The notes: generated by a model from the letters alone, not told the origin. A DNA stretch of 64,000 nt from Streptomyces sp. NBC_00448 (GCF_036014115.1 NZ_CP107913.1:4449001-4513000); one strand, 5' to 3'. Positions 24,997-34,906 are shown, numbered from the stretch's first letter. Made by a program: numbers and translations.

Positions 24997-27375
24997 ATGG
25001 CTCACAAGCGTTCCGGTGGGGGATTGTCGACGACCCAGCAGGTCGCCAAGTTCCTCGGTGTCAGCGTGCTGGCCGGCGTGGTGCTCGCGGGAATCGCGCT
25101 GCCCGCCGCCGGCGCTCTCGGGCTGTCCGCGAAGGGCACCGTCAAGGGCTTCGACGACCTGCCAGGAGAGCTGAAGCAGCCGCCCCTGAGTCAGGCGTCC
25201 AAGATCCTCGACGCCAACGGCGGCCTCATCGCCACCGTCTACTCGCGTGACCGCACCGTCGTGCCGATCACCCAGATGAGCCCCAACATCCTCAACGCGC
25301 TGGTCGACATCGAGGACTCGCGGTTCTACGAGCACGGTGCGATCGACCTCAAGGGCATCCTGCGCGCCCTGAGCCACAACGCCTCGGACAGCGGCACCCA
25401 GGGCGCCTCCACGCTCACCCAGCAGTACGTGAAGAACGTCTTCGTGGAGGAGGCCGGCGACGACCCGAGCAAGGTCGCCGAGGCCACCCAGCAGACCGTG
25501 GGCCGCAAGATCAAGGAAATGAAGTACGCGATCCAGGTCGAGAAGGAACTCGGCAAAAAGAAGATCCTGGAGAACTACCTCAACATCACCTTCTTCGGCG
25601 AGCAGGCGTACGGCATCGAGGCCGCCTCCGAGCGGTACTTCAGCACCCACGCCAAGGACCTCACCCTCCCGCAGGCCGCGATGCTCGCCGGGCTGGTCCA
25701 GTCCCCGACCGGGTACGACCCGATCAGCGCGCCGAACGCCGCGACCCAGCGGCGCAACACCGTGCTGGCGCGGATGGCCCAGCTCAAGGACATCACCCCG
25801 GCCCAGGCCGCCGCCGCGCAGAAGGCCCCGCTCGGCCTCAAGGTCAGCACCCCGAAGAACGGCTGCATCACCGCCGTCAACGGCGCCGGCTTCTTCTGCG
25901 ACTACGTCCGCGAGACCTTCCTGCAGAACGCCGCCTTCGGCAAGACGAAGGAGGACCGCGCCAAGGTCTGGAACACCGGCGGTCTGACCATCACCACCAC
26001 GCTCGACCCGAAGGCGCAGAAGTCGCTGCTCGACGGGATCAGCAACCACGTCTACAAGAGCGACACGATCGCCGCGGCGATGACCATGGTGCAGCCCGGC
26101 ACCGGCAAGGTCGTCGCGATGGGCCAGAGCAAGCCGTACGGCCTCGGCAAGAACGAGACGCAGATCAACTACTCGGTGAACCAGGACATGGACGGCGGGC
26201 TGGGCTTCCAGAACGGTTCGACGTTCAAGCCGATCACCGCCGCGGCCGCCCTGGAAGCCGGCTACAAGCCCTCGCAGACCTACCCGGCGCCGAACAAGAT
26301 GCAGTACCCGGACGTGACCAACTGCAACGGCGCGGTCCTGCACAGCGACAAGACCACGCAGAACGAGATGCCGTCGGAACGCGGCCCGTACTCGATGCCG
26401 GACGCGCTGAAGCAGTCCATCAACACCTACTTCGTGGCGCTCGAAGCCGACGTCGGCCTCTGCCCGATCGTGAAGATGGCCGACAAGCTCGGTGTGGGCC
26501 GGGCCGACGGCAAGCCGCTGGTGCAGGGCGCCTCGCTCACCCTGGGCACCAATGAGGTGTCGCCGCTGACCGTGGCCGCCGCGTACGCCGCCTTCGCCAA
26601 CCGCGGCGTCTACTGCACGCCGATCGTGATCAACTCGGTGACCAACGCCCAGGGCAAGCACCTGACGGTGCCCAAGTCACTCTGCTCGCAGGCGATGTCG
26701 CAGCAGACCGCGGACACCCTGAACACCATGCTCAAGGGCGTCGTCGACGACGGTACGGGTACTGCGGCCAACCTCCCCGGCCGGGAGACGGCCGGTAAGA
26801 CCGGTACCACCGACAACCGCTACGCCGCCTGGTTCGCCGGTTACACGCCGAACCTCGCGTCCGCCGTGTGGATGGGCGACCCGGCGCACAAGCGGCAGAT
26901 GATCGACATCACCATCGGCCCGCGCAGCTACGACAAGGTGCAGGGCGCCGACGGACCCGCGCCGATCTGGAAGGACGCGATGAGCGGCGCCCTGGAGGGC
27001 ACGCCCGCGGAGAACTTCACCACCGTCCCGCTCAACGTGCCGAGCCCGGGCGACTCCCAGCAGCCGCCCAACGGCGACAACACCGGGGACAACGGCGGCG
27101 ACAACGGCAAGGCCCACGGCGGGCACGGTGGCCATGGCGGCTTCACGGTGATGGGCGCGACCACCGGCGCGATCACCAGCGGCGGCACCGGTACGAGCAC
27201 GGTCGGCGGGACGACGGGCGGGGTCGACGGGGCCACCACCGGCGGGGTGACGACCGGGGGCGCGACCACCGGGGGGGCGGATCAGGGCACCACGGACGGG
27301 ACGACCGGCGGCGGGGCAGGGGGGCTCTTCCCCTCGGGCGGGCAGACCGGCGGGCAACTGGGCGGGACACCATAG
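24997..27375 (+). CDS. Class A penicillin-binding protein (transglycosylase/transpeptidase)
   Basis: A 792-residue bifunctional peptidoglycan synthase. A short N-terminal anchor (FLGVSVLAGVVLAGIALPAAG) is followed by the GT51 domain with EDSRFYEHGAIDLKGILRAL (catalytic Glu near 106) and GASTLTQQYVKN. The transpeptidase has STFK at 408-411 (SxxK), SINTY (SxN) and KTGTTDN at 601 (KTG). The last 110 residues are Gly/Thr-rich (TTGGVTTGGATTGG), a likely wall-spanning tail. It starts directly after a TAGGCT box. Acts outside the membrane in cell growth or sporulation. Confidence 0.95.
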   Translation: MAHKRSGGGLSTTQQVAKFLGVSVLAGVVLAGIALPAAGALGLSAKGTVKGFDDLPGELKQPPLSQASKILDANGGLIATVYSRDRTVVPITQMSPNILNALVDIEDSRFYEHGAIDLKGILRALSHNASDSGTQGASTLTQQYVKNVFVEEAGDDPSKVAEATQQTVGRKIKEMKYAIQVEKELGKKKILENYLNITFFGEQAYGIEAASERYFSTHAKDLTLPQAAMLAGLVQSPTGYDPISAPNAATQRRNTVLARMAQLKDITPAQAAAAQKAPLGLKVSTPKNGCITAVNGAGFFCDYVRETFLQNAAFGKTKEDRAKVWNTGGLTITTTLDPKAQKSLLDGISNHVYKSDTIAAAMTMVQPGTGKVVAMGQSKPYGLGKNETQINYSVNQDMDGGLGFQNGSTFKPITAAAALEAGYKPSQTYPAPNKMQYPDVTNCNGAVLHSDKTTQNEMPSERGPYSMPDALKQSINTYFVALEADVGLCPIVKMADKLGVGRADGKPLVQGASLTLGTNEVSPLTVAAAYAAFANRGVYCTPIVINSVTNAQGKHLTVPKSLCSQAMSQQTADTLNTMLKGVVDDGTGTAANLPGRETAGKTGTTDNRYAAWFAGYTPNLASAVWMGDPAHKRQMIDITIGPRSYDKVQGADGPAPIWKDAMSGALEGTPAENFTTVPLNVPSPGDSQQPPNGDNTGDNGGDNGKAHGGHGGHGGFTVMGATTGAITSGGTGTSTVGGTTGGVDGATTGGVTTGGATTGGADQGTTDGTTGGGAGGLFPSGGQTGGQLGGTP

Positions 27376-27407
27376 CGGCGGTCGAGCGCCGCACCCGGTG
27401 AACGGGC

Positions 27408-27479
27408 ATGACGTAAGAGGCGTGACGTAAGGGGCACCCACTCTGGTGGGTGCCCCTTACGTCACGCCTCTTACGTCAT
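27408..27479. terminator. Bidirectional terminator with a 33-bp perfect stem
   Basis: Bases 27408-27440 are exactly complementary to 27447-27479 around a 6-base loop. It lies between convergent genes. Each arm contains the heptamer ACGTAAG twice. No long T-run follows, as is common in streptomycetes. Confidence 0.9.
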
Positions 27480-27584
27480 CCGCTCCGCGGTTCCGCGGTG
27501 CCACTGCTTTACGCGGGCGCGGGCGCGGGCGGCGGGTGCGGCCGCGGTGGTTCGGGTGCCGGCGGTGGGGTGGCGGCGTTGGGC

Positions 27585-28046
27585 TCAGCCCGCCGCGAGC
27601 TGGCGCTTGACCTCGGCGGCGACCCGGCCGCCCTCCGCGAGCCCGGCCACCTTGGGGCTCACGACCTTCATCACGGCGCCCATCGCCTTGGGCCCGGACG
27701 CGCCGGACTCCTCGATCGCCGACCGCACGATCCCCGCCAGCTCCTCGTCGCCCAGCTGCTTGGGCAGGTACTCGGCCAGCACCTCGCCCTCCTCCCGCTC
27801 CCGCTGCGCGGACTGCTCCCGGCCACCCTGCGCGAACGCCTCCGCGGCCTCCCGGCGCTTCTTCGCCTCCCGGGCGATCACCTTCAGCACCTCGTCGTCG
27901 GAGAGCTGCCGGGCCGTGTCACCCGCCACCTCCTCCTTGGTGATGGCGCTGAGGGTCAGCCGGATCGTGGCAGAGCGCAGTTCGTCGCGGCTCTTCATCG
28001 CGGCGGTCAGGTCGTCGTGCAGTCGCTGCTTGAGGGTCGTGGTCAT
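27585..28046 (-). CDS. GatB/YqeY-domain protein
   Basis: A 153-residue protein of the YqeY family: LKQRLHDDLTAAMKSRDELRSATIRLTLSAI, DDEVLKVIAREAKKRREAAEAF, LAEYLPKQLGDEEL and GAVMKVVSPKVAGLAEGGRVAAEVKRQL. The domain is shared with the tail of the GatB amidotransferase subunit and is thought to contact tRNA; its role when free-standing is unknown. Stand-alone, convergent with the penicillin-binding protein. Confidence 0.92.
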   Translation of the reverse strand: MTTTLKQRLHDDLTAAMKSRDELRSATIRLTLSAITKEEVAGDTARQLSDDEVLKVIAREAKKRREAAEAFAQGGREQSAQREREEGEVLAEYLPKQLGDEELAGIVRSAIEESGASGPKAMGAVMKVVSPKVAGLAEGGRVAAEVKRQLAAG

Positions 28047-28256
28047 AGGGCGATTTTCGCATCACGGCGCGGCGGGTGCGCCGTATTAACGTCGCAGGGG
28101 CCGCTCCCGCGGAAGTTCCCGTAGGCGGGTAAGGCTCGCCGCGGTCGGCGCGCGGCCGTACCGCGGTCGGCGTAAGGCCATCCCTTAGTCGTCGTACCGT
28201 CGTACCGCAGCCGTACCAGCGCACACCTGAGGTGCCGACTCTGACACGATGGACGC

Positions 28257-29180
28257 ATGCGCGCGCGATACGGAATCCCCCTCGGTGTGACGGCGGCAGG
28301 CGCGGCCTGCGTGGCCTACGCGGCAGGTTTCGAGGCGCGGTCCTTCCGCCTGCGCCGGGTGGAGGTGCCGGTGCTGCCCGAGGGCATGCGGCCGATCCGC
28401 ATCCTCCAGCTCTCCGACATCCACATGGTCTCCGGCCAGACCAAGAAGCGCCGCTGGCTGCAGTCCCTGGCCGGGCTGCGCCCCGACCTCGTGGTGAACA
28501 CCGGCGACAACCTCTCCGACCCCACCGCCGTCCCCGAAGTGCTCGACGCCCTCGGCCCGCTGCTCCGGTTCCCCGGCGCGTACGTCTTCGGCTCGAACGA
28601 CTACTACGGCCCCAAGTTCCGCAACCCCGGCCGCTATCTGGTCGAGAAGGCCCGCGGCCAGCACGGGCTGAACGGCAAGAGCGGCACCGCCCACGGCGCG
28701 ATCCGCAACCCGTGGGGCGACCTGCGCGACGCCTTCGACGCGGCCGGCTGGGTCGGTCTGAGCAACACCCGCGGCCGGCTCAAGCTCGACCACGGCCCCG
28801 TGCTCGGCCTCACCGGCCTGGACGACCCGCACATCAAGCGGGACCGCTACGCGGCCGTGGCCGGTGGCCCCGACCCCGACGTCGACTTCAACCTCGCCCT
28901 CGTCCACGCCCCCTACCTCCGGGTCCTGGACGCCTTCACGGCCGACCGCTACCCCCTGATCCTGGCCGGCCACACCCACGGCGGTCAGATCTGCATCCCC
29001 TTCTACGGCGCCCTGGTCACCAACTGCGACCTCGACGCCGACCGCGTGAAGGGCCTCTCCACCCACACCGCCACCGGTTCCACCTCCTACCTCCACGTCT
29101 CCGCGGGCTGCGGCGCCAACCGCTTCACCCCGGTCCGCTTCGCCTGCCCCCCCGAGGCCACCCTCCTCACCCTCACCTGA
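28257..29180 (+). CDS. Membrane-anchored metallophosphoesterase
   Basis: A 307-residue calcineurin-like phosphoesterase with an N-terminal hydrophobic segment (GIPLGVTAAGAACVAYAAG) that can anchor it. Metal motifs: LSDIH, NTGDN, GSNDYYG (where GNHD is usual), LVHAPY and AGHTHGGQ. The Asn-Asp of the third motif is kept, so activity is likely. A helical insertion (KARGQHGLNGKSG) follows the third motif. The nearest relatives act on UDP-diacylglucosamine-like lipids, but the substrate is not evident. Confidence 0.92.
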   Translation: MRARYGIPLGVTAAGAACVAYAAGFEARSFRLRRVEVPVLPEGMRPIRILQLSDIHMVSGQTKKRRWLQSLAGLRPDLVVNTGDNLSDPTAVPEVLDALGPLLRFPGAYVFGSNDYYGPKFRNPGRYLVEKARGQHGLNGKSGTAHGAIRNPWGDLRDAFDAAGWVGLSNTRGRLKLDHGPVLGLTGLDDPHIKRDRYAAVAGGPDPDVDFNLALVHAPYLRVLDAFTADRYPLILAGHTHGGQICIPFYGALVTNCDLDADRVKGLSTHTATGSTSYLHVSAGCGANRFTPVRFACPPEATLLTLT

Positions 29181-29276
29181 CCTTCCCCCGGGCCCCCTCC
29201 CTGGCCTCTCCCCCGGCTCCCCCGAAACCGGATTTCGCCTCCGGCTCCGGGTCCGCTAAAGTAATCCTCGTTGCAC

Positions 29277-29350
<74 letters not shown>

Positions 29351-29462
29351 CTCCAAAGCAGCAGGTCAGGGCCCTGATTCTTCCGAGGATCAGGGCCCTG
29401 AGTCGTTCCCGGAGGCGTCTTGGGAGCCATCTGGGAGCCAACCTCAACATCTGGCTCCCCAG
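29351..29462. other. Putative left end of the integrated element (attL arm region)
   Basis: Just beyond the tRNA-Pro, TGGGAGCCA occurs at 29421-29429 and 29432-29440, and its inverted form TGGCTCCC at 29452-29459. Close-set direct and inverted repeats next to a tRNA 3' end are typical of tyrosine-integrase arm sites. I found no second copy of the tRNA 3' end elsewhere in the window, so the right attachment site should lie beyond it. Confidence 0.5.
29366..29401 (+). terminator. Terminator after tRNA-Pro
   Basis: A 13-bp perfect stem (29366-29378 with 29389-29401) around a 10-base loop, without a strong T-run. Confidence 0.75.
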
Positions 29463-29555
29463 GCGGGAACTGCCCGGCTCGGCGGAACGCCTGAGACGGC
29501 CCTCACGACGGCGCTACGGTCGCCTCCACGGATTGCCGACCCCGGGGGATGCCAC

Positions 29556-30254
29556 ATGCAGGAAAGATCAGCGGAACAGGGCTTGGGTGCCGTGACGACG
29601 TCCGGACCTCTCATCGCCGGCGAAGTCTCGCTGCCGGAGGTCATGGCCCGGCTCCAGCAGGACCGCCCGGTCTTCCACTCGGAAGCGGACCTCCAGCACA
29701 GCTTCGCGCGCGTGCTGTGGGAGCTGGCCCCCAAGATCCAGTCCAGGCTGGAAGTCCGCCAGAACGCCCCGGACGCCACCGGCGCCGAGTACCTAGACCT
29801 GCTCTGCATCGGAACGTCGGCCCGCACGGCCATCGAGTTCAAGTACTTCACGACGCAGTGGACCGGAACGGCCGGGCACCCCCCGGAGGAGTACGCGCTG
29901 AAGTCCCACGCCGCCACCGACCTGGCCCGCCTGGGCTTCGTCACCGACATCGCCCGGCTCGAGCGCTTCGGCACCCACCCCGACCAGAACGGCCTGGCCC
30001 TCCTCATCACCAACGAATACGGCCTGTGGACCCCGCCGAAGCGGGACAGCACCCGGGACCGCGACTTCCGTATCCACCAGGGCCGCACCCTCACGGGCCA
30101 ACTCCTTTGGGGCGGCGGCGACTACACAGACAACACCCGAACCCTCCGCGGCACCTACCCCCTCAACTGGCAGCCGTACTCCGTACAAGGCGGCCCCAGC
30201 GGAGAGTTCCGCTACCTCCCCGTCTTCACCGATCCGCAGCCCAGCCAGAGCTGA
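29556..30254 (+). CDS. PD-(D/E)XK nuclease-like protein of unknown family
   Basis: A 232-residue soluble protein. The order and spacing of residues suggest the restriction-nuclease fold: Glu 43 in FHSEADLQHSFARVLWELAP, Asp 81 in AEYLDLLCIG and E94-x-K96 in TAIEFKYF, followed by an alpha/beta stretch LGFVTDIARLERF ... GLALLITNEYGLWTP. This is pattern recognition by eye, not a family match. It is the first gene inside the element after the tRNA-Pro, near the helicase pair, and might be a defence nuclease. The start ATG 29556 could also be a downstream GTG. Confidence 0.65.
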   Translation: MQERSAEQGLGAVTTSGPLIAGEVSLPEVMARLQQDRPVFHSEADLQHSFARVLWELAPKIQSRLEVRQNAPDATGAEYLDLLCIGTSARTAIEFKYFTTQWTGTAGHPPEEYALKSHAATDLARLGFVTDIARLERFGTHPDQNGLALLITNEYGLWTPPKRDSTRDRDFRIHQGRTLTGQLLWGGGDYTDNTRTLRGTYPLNWQPYSVQGGPSGEFRYLPVFTDPQPSQS

Positions 30255-30416
30255 CGGTGCGCTTTGGCATCATGCACGTATGGACTTCGAGCTTCCGCAT
30301 ACCCGGCCGAGCCCCTCAGCCAGGCGTACCCGGAACTCTGACGCCGCTACCTGATGGTCGTCTTCGACGGCCTGCGCCCCGAGGGCGCCCACCCCCTCCC
30401 GCACCCACCGCCACCG

Positions 30417-30734
30417 TTACAGCCTTATTAGGCCAAGGCCGCAGCAAGCCCGACACCCCCTCCGCTGGCCAGCCCCCGCGGATCGCGACGACCACCCGTT
30501 CGTGCTGGCGACGAAGGCTTCGAACCTGTCGCGCTTGAGGTAGAGGTCCCAGCAGTTGTCCGCGAGGCCGGCCGGGTCGAGGGACTCCGGCAGGGTGCTC
30601 GGATCCCACTGCCCGGCGACAAACTTGGCCGCGTCGCTGATTGCCGGAGGGTGCACACCGCAGCGAGGTTGCGCCTGTTGAGCTTCTTTCACTCCCTCGC
30701 AGGTAGCCGGTTTCAGCCCCTTGTCCCTGCCCAT
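30417..30734 (-). CDS. Possible small hypothetical protein in a gene-poor gap
   Basis: The 570 bp between the nuclease-like gene and the helicase lacks a clear gene. A minus-strand frame from ATG 30734 (105 residues) contains ISDAAKFVAGQWDPSTLPESLDPAGLADNCWDLYLKRDRFEAFVASTNGW, which reads like a protein, but its ends look degenerate and there is no good ribosome site. It may be a decayed remnant. Confidence 0.3.
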   Translation of the reverse strand: MGRDKGLKPATCEGVKEAQQAQPRCGVHPPAISDAAKFVAGQWDPSTLPESLDPAGLADNCWDLYLKRDRFEAFVASTNGWSSRSAGAGQRRGCRACCGLGLIRL

Positions 30735-30826
30735 CCCATAAGCTGTCCTGTTCGCCGTCCGCTGGGGGAGCGGACTCCGGAAGATCCCATGCCACAAGAC
30801 GAGGAACCAACCAGAGGGGTAAAGGG

Positions 30827-33800
30827 GTGGACGGCATCGCGCGGCGTGCTCGGGTGCAAAGGATGCATACCGAGGCGCAGAAGTGGGCTGACGCACTGAT
30901 CGACTTAGGCCCGTACAACACACTGTTGCATTTCAGGGACACCAAGAGCACCACCGTCGACATCACTGACTGCCCCCAGGAGGCCCTGGGCCGCGTCGTG
31001 GCCGGCGGCAAGGTCCGCCTGGCATCCCTCTTTCCTGACTCTGTGGACCACAGCACCGCGTGTGCTCGGGCACGCGGGTTGCGCCGGAAGGTCGTAGAAC
31101 TGGACGAGGAGCAGGGTGTGGAGGCGGGGCGTCTGGCCCATGGCCTACTCAACATCGCTGTTCCGACGACCAGGGGCGTTGTGCCCGTGCCGCCGCTTCG
31201 CGCCCCGCTCCTCCTGCAGCCGTTGACGATCTTGCCGCGCACCGTGGCTGAGAACGACTTCGTACTGCAGACGGGTGGCGAGGTCGAGATCAATCCCGTC
31301 CTGCTCTACGCTCTCGACCGGCAGTACGGGATGGACGGCAACGCGGAAGATCTAGCCGTGAAGGCGGCCAACGCGTTGGAAGAATGTGTTGTTCCAGGCG
31401 ACCGCTTGGGAACCGTATACGAGCTGTTCGAGCAGGCACTCCGCCGAAGCAGGCTGACCGTCACGCTGGAGAACCGACTCGTCGCAGGCGTTTTCAACTT
31501 CGACCGGCTGCCCATGGTCAACGACCTCCGCAACTCAGCAGAACTGCTCGCTGAGCACCCGGTCATCGCCGCACTGGCCGGTGAGGAGGAAGCAACCCGG
31601 TCTCTCGAGGCCCCCAGCGGCGGTCGTGAACCTGTCGGCGCGGATGAGATCCACCCCCGCTCGGAGTACCTCGTCCACGACGCGGATTCCTCCCAGCAAC
31701 GGGCTATCAGTGCTGCGCTGGCCGGAGAGCACCTGGTCGTAGAAGGACCCCCTGGAACAGGCAAGAGCCAGACTATCGCCAACCTCATCGCGGCGTTCTC
31801 TGCGCAGGGGCGCAAGGTGCTGTTCGTCGCGGAGAAGCGCGCTGCCATCGAGGCGGTGACCGACCGGCTGGCCCGAGTGGAACTGAGCGGTCTTGTTTTC
31901 GACCTCCACGCGAGCAAGCTGAACCGGCGCCAGATTGCGCAGCAGCTTCAGGAGAGCTTGGAGCGTGCCGGCCAGGAACAGAAACCGCGCTTGGGGGACC
32001 TGCACCATCGACTCGATTACTTCAGACAACGGTCGGGAGTCCACGTTCAGGAGTACCACCAGCCCCACAGCCCGTGGCAGGTGAGCGCCTACGACGCGTT
32101 GACTGCCTTGCCCGGCTGTCCGCCGGCGCACCACACCCGTCGACGGATACGCGGCCAGGCCCTGCAGAGTATGGATCGCACCGCCTTGGAGCGCGCTGAG
32201 CGGGACCTTCGGAGATTCGTCTCCACCGATGGGCTGCAAATCCGCCGTGGCGAGTCACCATGGGCGCGCACCGCAGCGCGGGACATCGACGAACTGAGAC
32301 CGGCGCTGGACGGCTTGGATGTGCTGACTGGTGCTGTGTTCTATGACACCCGCCGCGAGATGGACGAGCTCATATTCACGGCAGGGCTACGGCCTCCTGC
32401 AGGCATAGCCGGGTGGCAGGAAGTCCTGAGCCTTCTGCAGGCAGTCGCAGCGACTCTCGAGCAGTTTCAGGAGGGTGTATACGGACCGCTCTTGCCTGAT
32501 CTCGTCGCGGCAACGGCCGATCGCGCGTGGCGGCGCAGCAACAACGCGAAGCTGGGATGGACCCGTCGGCGCCCACTGCTCAAGGTGGCGCGCTCTCTCC
32601 GACGCGACGGATTACGGGATCGTCGGGCGCTTCATCAGTCGCTCTCCGGTGCCTGGGCACAGAGTCAACGCTGGAAGGCCCTTGCAGCTACGGCGGACGC
32701 CACACCTGCGGCCGTACCGGGGTTGGCAGATGCCATGCAGCATTTCGGCCTCGTCCGCGAACGTCTCCTCGCGGTGGCGATGTGTGCACGGCTGGAGGGC
32801 TGGGAGACCAAGCCGACTCAAGAGGTCGCCGACGAGATCGAAAACCTGGACAACGACCGGCAGACGCTGCTCCATATGCCCGAGCACAACCAGCTCACCG
32901 ACCGTCTGCAAGCCGCGGGCCTCGGTCCACTGCTCGACGACCTTGCGCGCCTGAACGCTGATCCCGACACAGCCGTGGGCACACTGCACTTTCTCTGGTG
33001 GTCGTCGGTTCTCGACGAGATCACACTCAAGTCCTCCTACATCCGCGGGTTCAACGCACGTGAGCACGAGCACAATGTCGCCGAATTTCGGCGGAGTGAC
33101 AGCGAGCATCTGGCCGCTAACGCTCAACGTGTCCGTTATCAGGTGGCCACCCGGCTACGGCAGGTCCGTGACGTGAAGAAGGACCAGAACGCGCTCGTAC
33201 GCAGCCAGGCAAGCCGCAAGACACGCCACCTATCGCTGCGCAAACTACTCGAAAGCGCCCCGGACGTCCTGCTTGCGGCAAAGCCCTGCTGGGCGATGTC
33301 GCCGTTGGTCGTCAGCCGCGTCCTACCAGCTCGCCGGCTGTTCGACGTGGTGATCTTCGACGAGGCGAGCCAGGTCCTGCCGCACGACGCCATCGCGTCG
33401 ATCATGCGCGCGCAGCAGGTCATCGTTGCGGGCGACCCTCATCAGCTGCCTCCCACGTTCTTCTTCACTCGACAGCACAGCGGTGCTGTTGACCAGAACG
33501 ACGAGAGTGAGGAGGAAGAGCTCGTCGATGTCCCACCCGACGCCTTCGAGTCGCTGCTGGACATGCTCAGTAGCAAGCTCCCGCAAGTTCATCGGTTGCG
33601 CTGGCACTACCGGAGCACCGACGAGCGCTTGATCGCGTTCTCGAATCACCATATCTACGACGACGACCTGGTCACGTTTCCAGGAACGACGGTCGAGAGT
33701 CCGGTCCGTCTTGTCTCGGTGGACGGTCACGCGGAGCCCGGTCAAGCAGGTTCGGCCCCAGAGGAAGTCCAGCGTGTCGTAGAGCTGGTTCTTGAACATG

Positions 33801-34906
33801 CAACCGTCCGTCCGGACAAGAGCCTGGGCGTGATCACCATGGGCCAACGCCACGGCGACCGCATTGAAGCCGCCCTGCGCAGCGCACTGAGCGACCGCCC
33901 GGAACTCTCGGAATTTTTCAGTCCGGAGGCAGGTCCTGGGAAGCGATTCTTCGTCAAGAATCTCGAGCGCGTCCAGGGTGACGAACGCGACGCCATCATC
34001 CTGAGCATCGGGTACGCCAAGGCCGCCAGCGGTCGGCTCAACATGTCCTTCGGGCCGCTGATCAATGAAGGCGGTGAGCGGCGACTGAACGTCGCCGTCT
34101 CGCGAGCCAGAGAGTCCATGACCCTCGTCAGTTCATTCACCCACCAGGACTTCGATCCAGAGCGACTCAGGGCAACCAAGCACCGGGGACCGGGTTTGCT
34201 GCGCGATTTCATCGAGTACTGTGCCAACCGCGGAGACCTGGGGCGCACGAGCACACTGCATGCGGAATACCAGCTGAATCCGTTTGAGCAGCAAGTATTC
34301 GACGTACTGGAAGCGCAAGACATCCCGGTGACGCCCCAATTGGGCGTGGGTGAGTATCGAATCGACTTCGCCCTCGGGCATCCCGAACGTCCGAGTCAGA
34401 TGCTTCTTGCCGTGGAGACGGACGGCGACCGCTACCACCGAGCACCCAGTGCCCGTGACCGGGACCGGCTGCGTCAAGCTCATCTCGAGCGCCTCGGGTG
34501 GCGCTTCCACCGCATTTGGGCCGCCGACTGGTTCCGCAACCCAGCCCACGAGACTGCAAGGCTGGTCGAGGAGTGGAAGGGTGCTGTACAGGACGTTCAG
34601 CGAACCCCGGCCCTATCAGAACCACAAGCACCGCCACCGCCTGCCTCCGAAGACCAGAGTGAGGCTCGGCGCCGGCCACGCCCGGCGGTCGTGGCGGGCA
34701 TGCGCATCATTGAGTACTCCGACAGCGACCTGACCGCCATCGCTTCCTGGATTCTAAGCGACGGCTTCCAACTCGACCGCGATGCGCGCGTAGCGGAAGC
34801 CATGGCCGAGCTGGGCTTCAAGAAGCGCGGCAAGGTCATCGTCGATCGTCTGGAGCGAGCCTTTGATCGTGCTCAGCAGATCTCTGACAAGGAGAACCTG
34901 GGATGA
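30827..34906 (+). CDS. Superfamily 1 helicase with DUF4011-like N-terminus and Vsr/DUF559-like nuclease C-terminus
   Basis: A 1359-residue multidomain protein. Residues 1-290 resemble the DUF4011 region. Walker A GPPGTGKS is at 307-314. A long helical insertion (about 400-740) precedes the second helicase half: DVVIFDEASQVLP (Walker B near 845), VAGDPHQLPPT, LRWHYRS, LERVQGDERDAIILS and RRLNVAVSRARE (motif VI). Residues about 1165-1245 (FEQQVFDVLEAQDI, YRIDFALG, LLAVETDGDRYH, RLGWRFHRIWAADWF) fit a Vsr-like endonuclease. A further C-terminal segment (IIEYSDSDLTAIASWILSDG) follows. Helicase-Vsr proteins of this build are known anti-phage proteins. GTG 30827 or ATG 30863 may be the start. GC content is visibly below the surroundings. 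Confidence 0.88.
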   Translation: MDGIARRARVQRMHTEAQKWADALIDLGPYNTLLHFRDTKSTTVDITDCPQEALGRVVAGGKVRLASLFPDSVDHSTACARARGLRRKVVELDEEQGVEAGRLAHGLLNIAVPTTRGVVPVPPLRAPLLLQPLTILPRTVAENDFVLQTGGEVEINPVLLYALDRQYGMDGNAEDLAVKAANALEECVVPGDRLGTVYELFEQALRRSRLTVTLENRLVAGVFNFDRLPMVNDLRNSAELLAEHPVIAALAGEEEATRSLEAPSGGREPVGADEIHPRSEYLVHDADSSQQRAISAALAGEHLVVEGPPGTGKSQTIANLIAAFSAQGRKVLFVAEKRAAIEAVTDRLARVELSGLVFDLHASKLNRRQIAQQLQESLERAGQEQKPRLGDLHHRLDYFRQRSGVHVQEYHQPHSPWQVSAYDALTALPGCPPAHHTRRRIRGQALQSMDRTALERAERDLRRFVSTDGLQIRRGESPWARTAARDIDELRPALDGLDVLTGAVFYDTRREMDELIFTAGLRPPAGIAGWQEVLSLLQAVAATLEQFQEGVYGPLLPDLVAATADRAWRRSNNAKLGWTRRRPLLKVARSLRRDGLRDRRALHQSLSGAWAQSQRWKALAATADATPAAVPGLADAMQHFGLVRERLLAVAMCARLEGWETKPTQEVADEIENLDNDRQTLLHMPEHNQLTDRLQAAGLGPLLDDLARLNADPDTAVGTLHFLWWSSVLDEITLKSSYIRGFNAREHEHNVAEFRRSDSEHLAANAQRVRYQVATRLRQVRDVKKDQNALVRSQASRKTRHLSLRKLLESAPDVLLAAKPCWAMSPLVVSRVLPARRLFDVVIFDEASQVLPHDAIASIMRAQQVIVAGDPHQLPPTFFFTRQHSGAVDQNDESEEEELVDVPPDAFESLLDMLSSKLPQVHRLRWHYRSTDERLIAFSNHHIYDDDLVTFPGTTVESPVRLVSVDGHAEPGQAGSAPEEVQRVVELVLEHATVRPDKSLGVITMGQRHGDRIEAALRSALSDRPELSEFFSPEAGPGKRFFVKNLERVQGDERDAIILSIGYAKAASGRLNMSFGPLINEGGERRLNVAVSRARESMTLVSSFTHQDFDPERLRATKHRGPGLLRDFIEYCANRGDLGRTSTLHAEYQLNPFEQQVFDVLEAQDIPVTPQLGVGEYRIDFALGHPERPSQMLLAVETDGDRYHRAPSARDRDRLRQAHLERLGWRFHRIWAADWFRNPAHETARLVEEWKGAVQDVQRTPALSEPQAPPPPASEDQSEARRRPRPAVVAGMRIIEYSDSDLTAIASWILSDGFQLDRDARVAEAMAELGFKKRGKVIVDRLERAFDRAQQISDKENLG

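Noticed and set aside
30827..34906. Frameshift within the helicase
   Set aside because: Motifs from Walker A to the C-terminal nuclease lie in a single uninterrupted frame.
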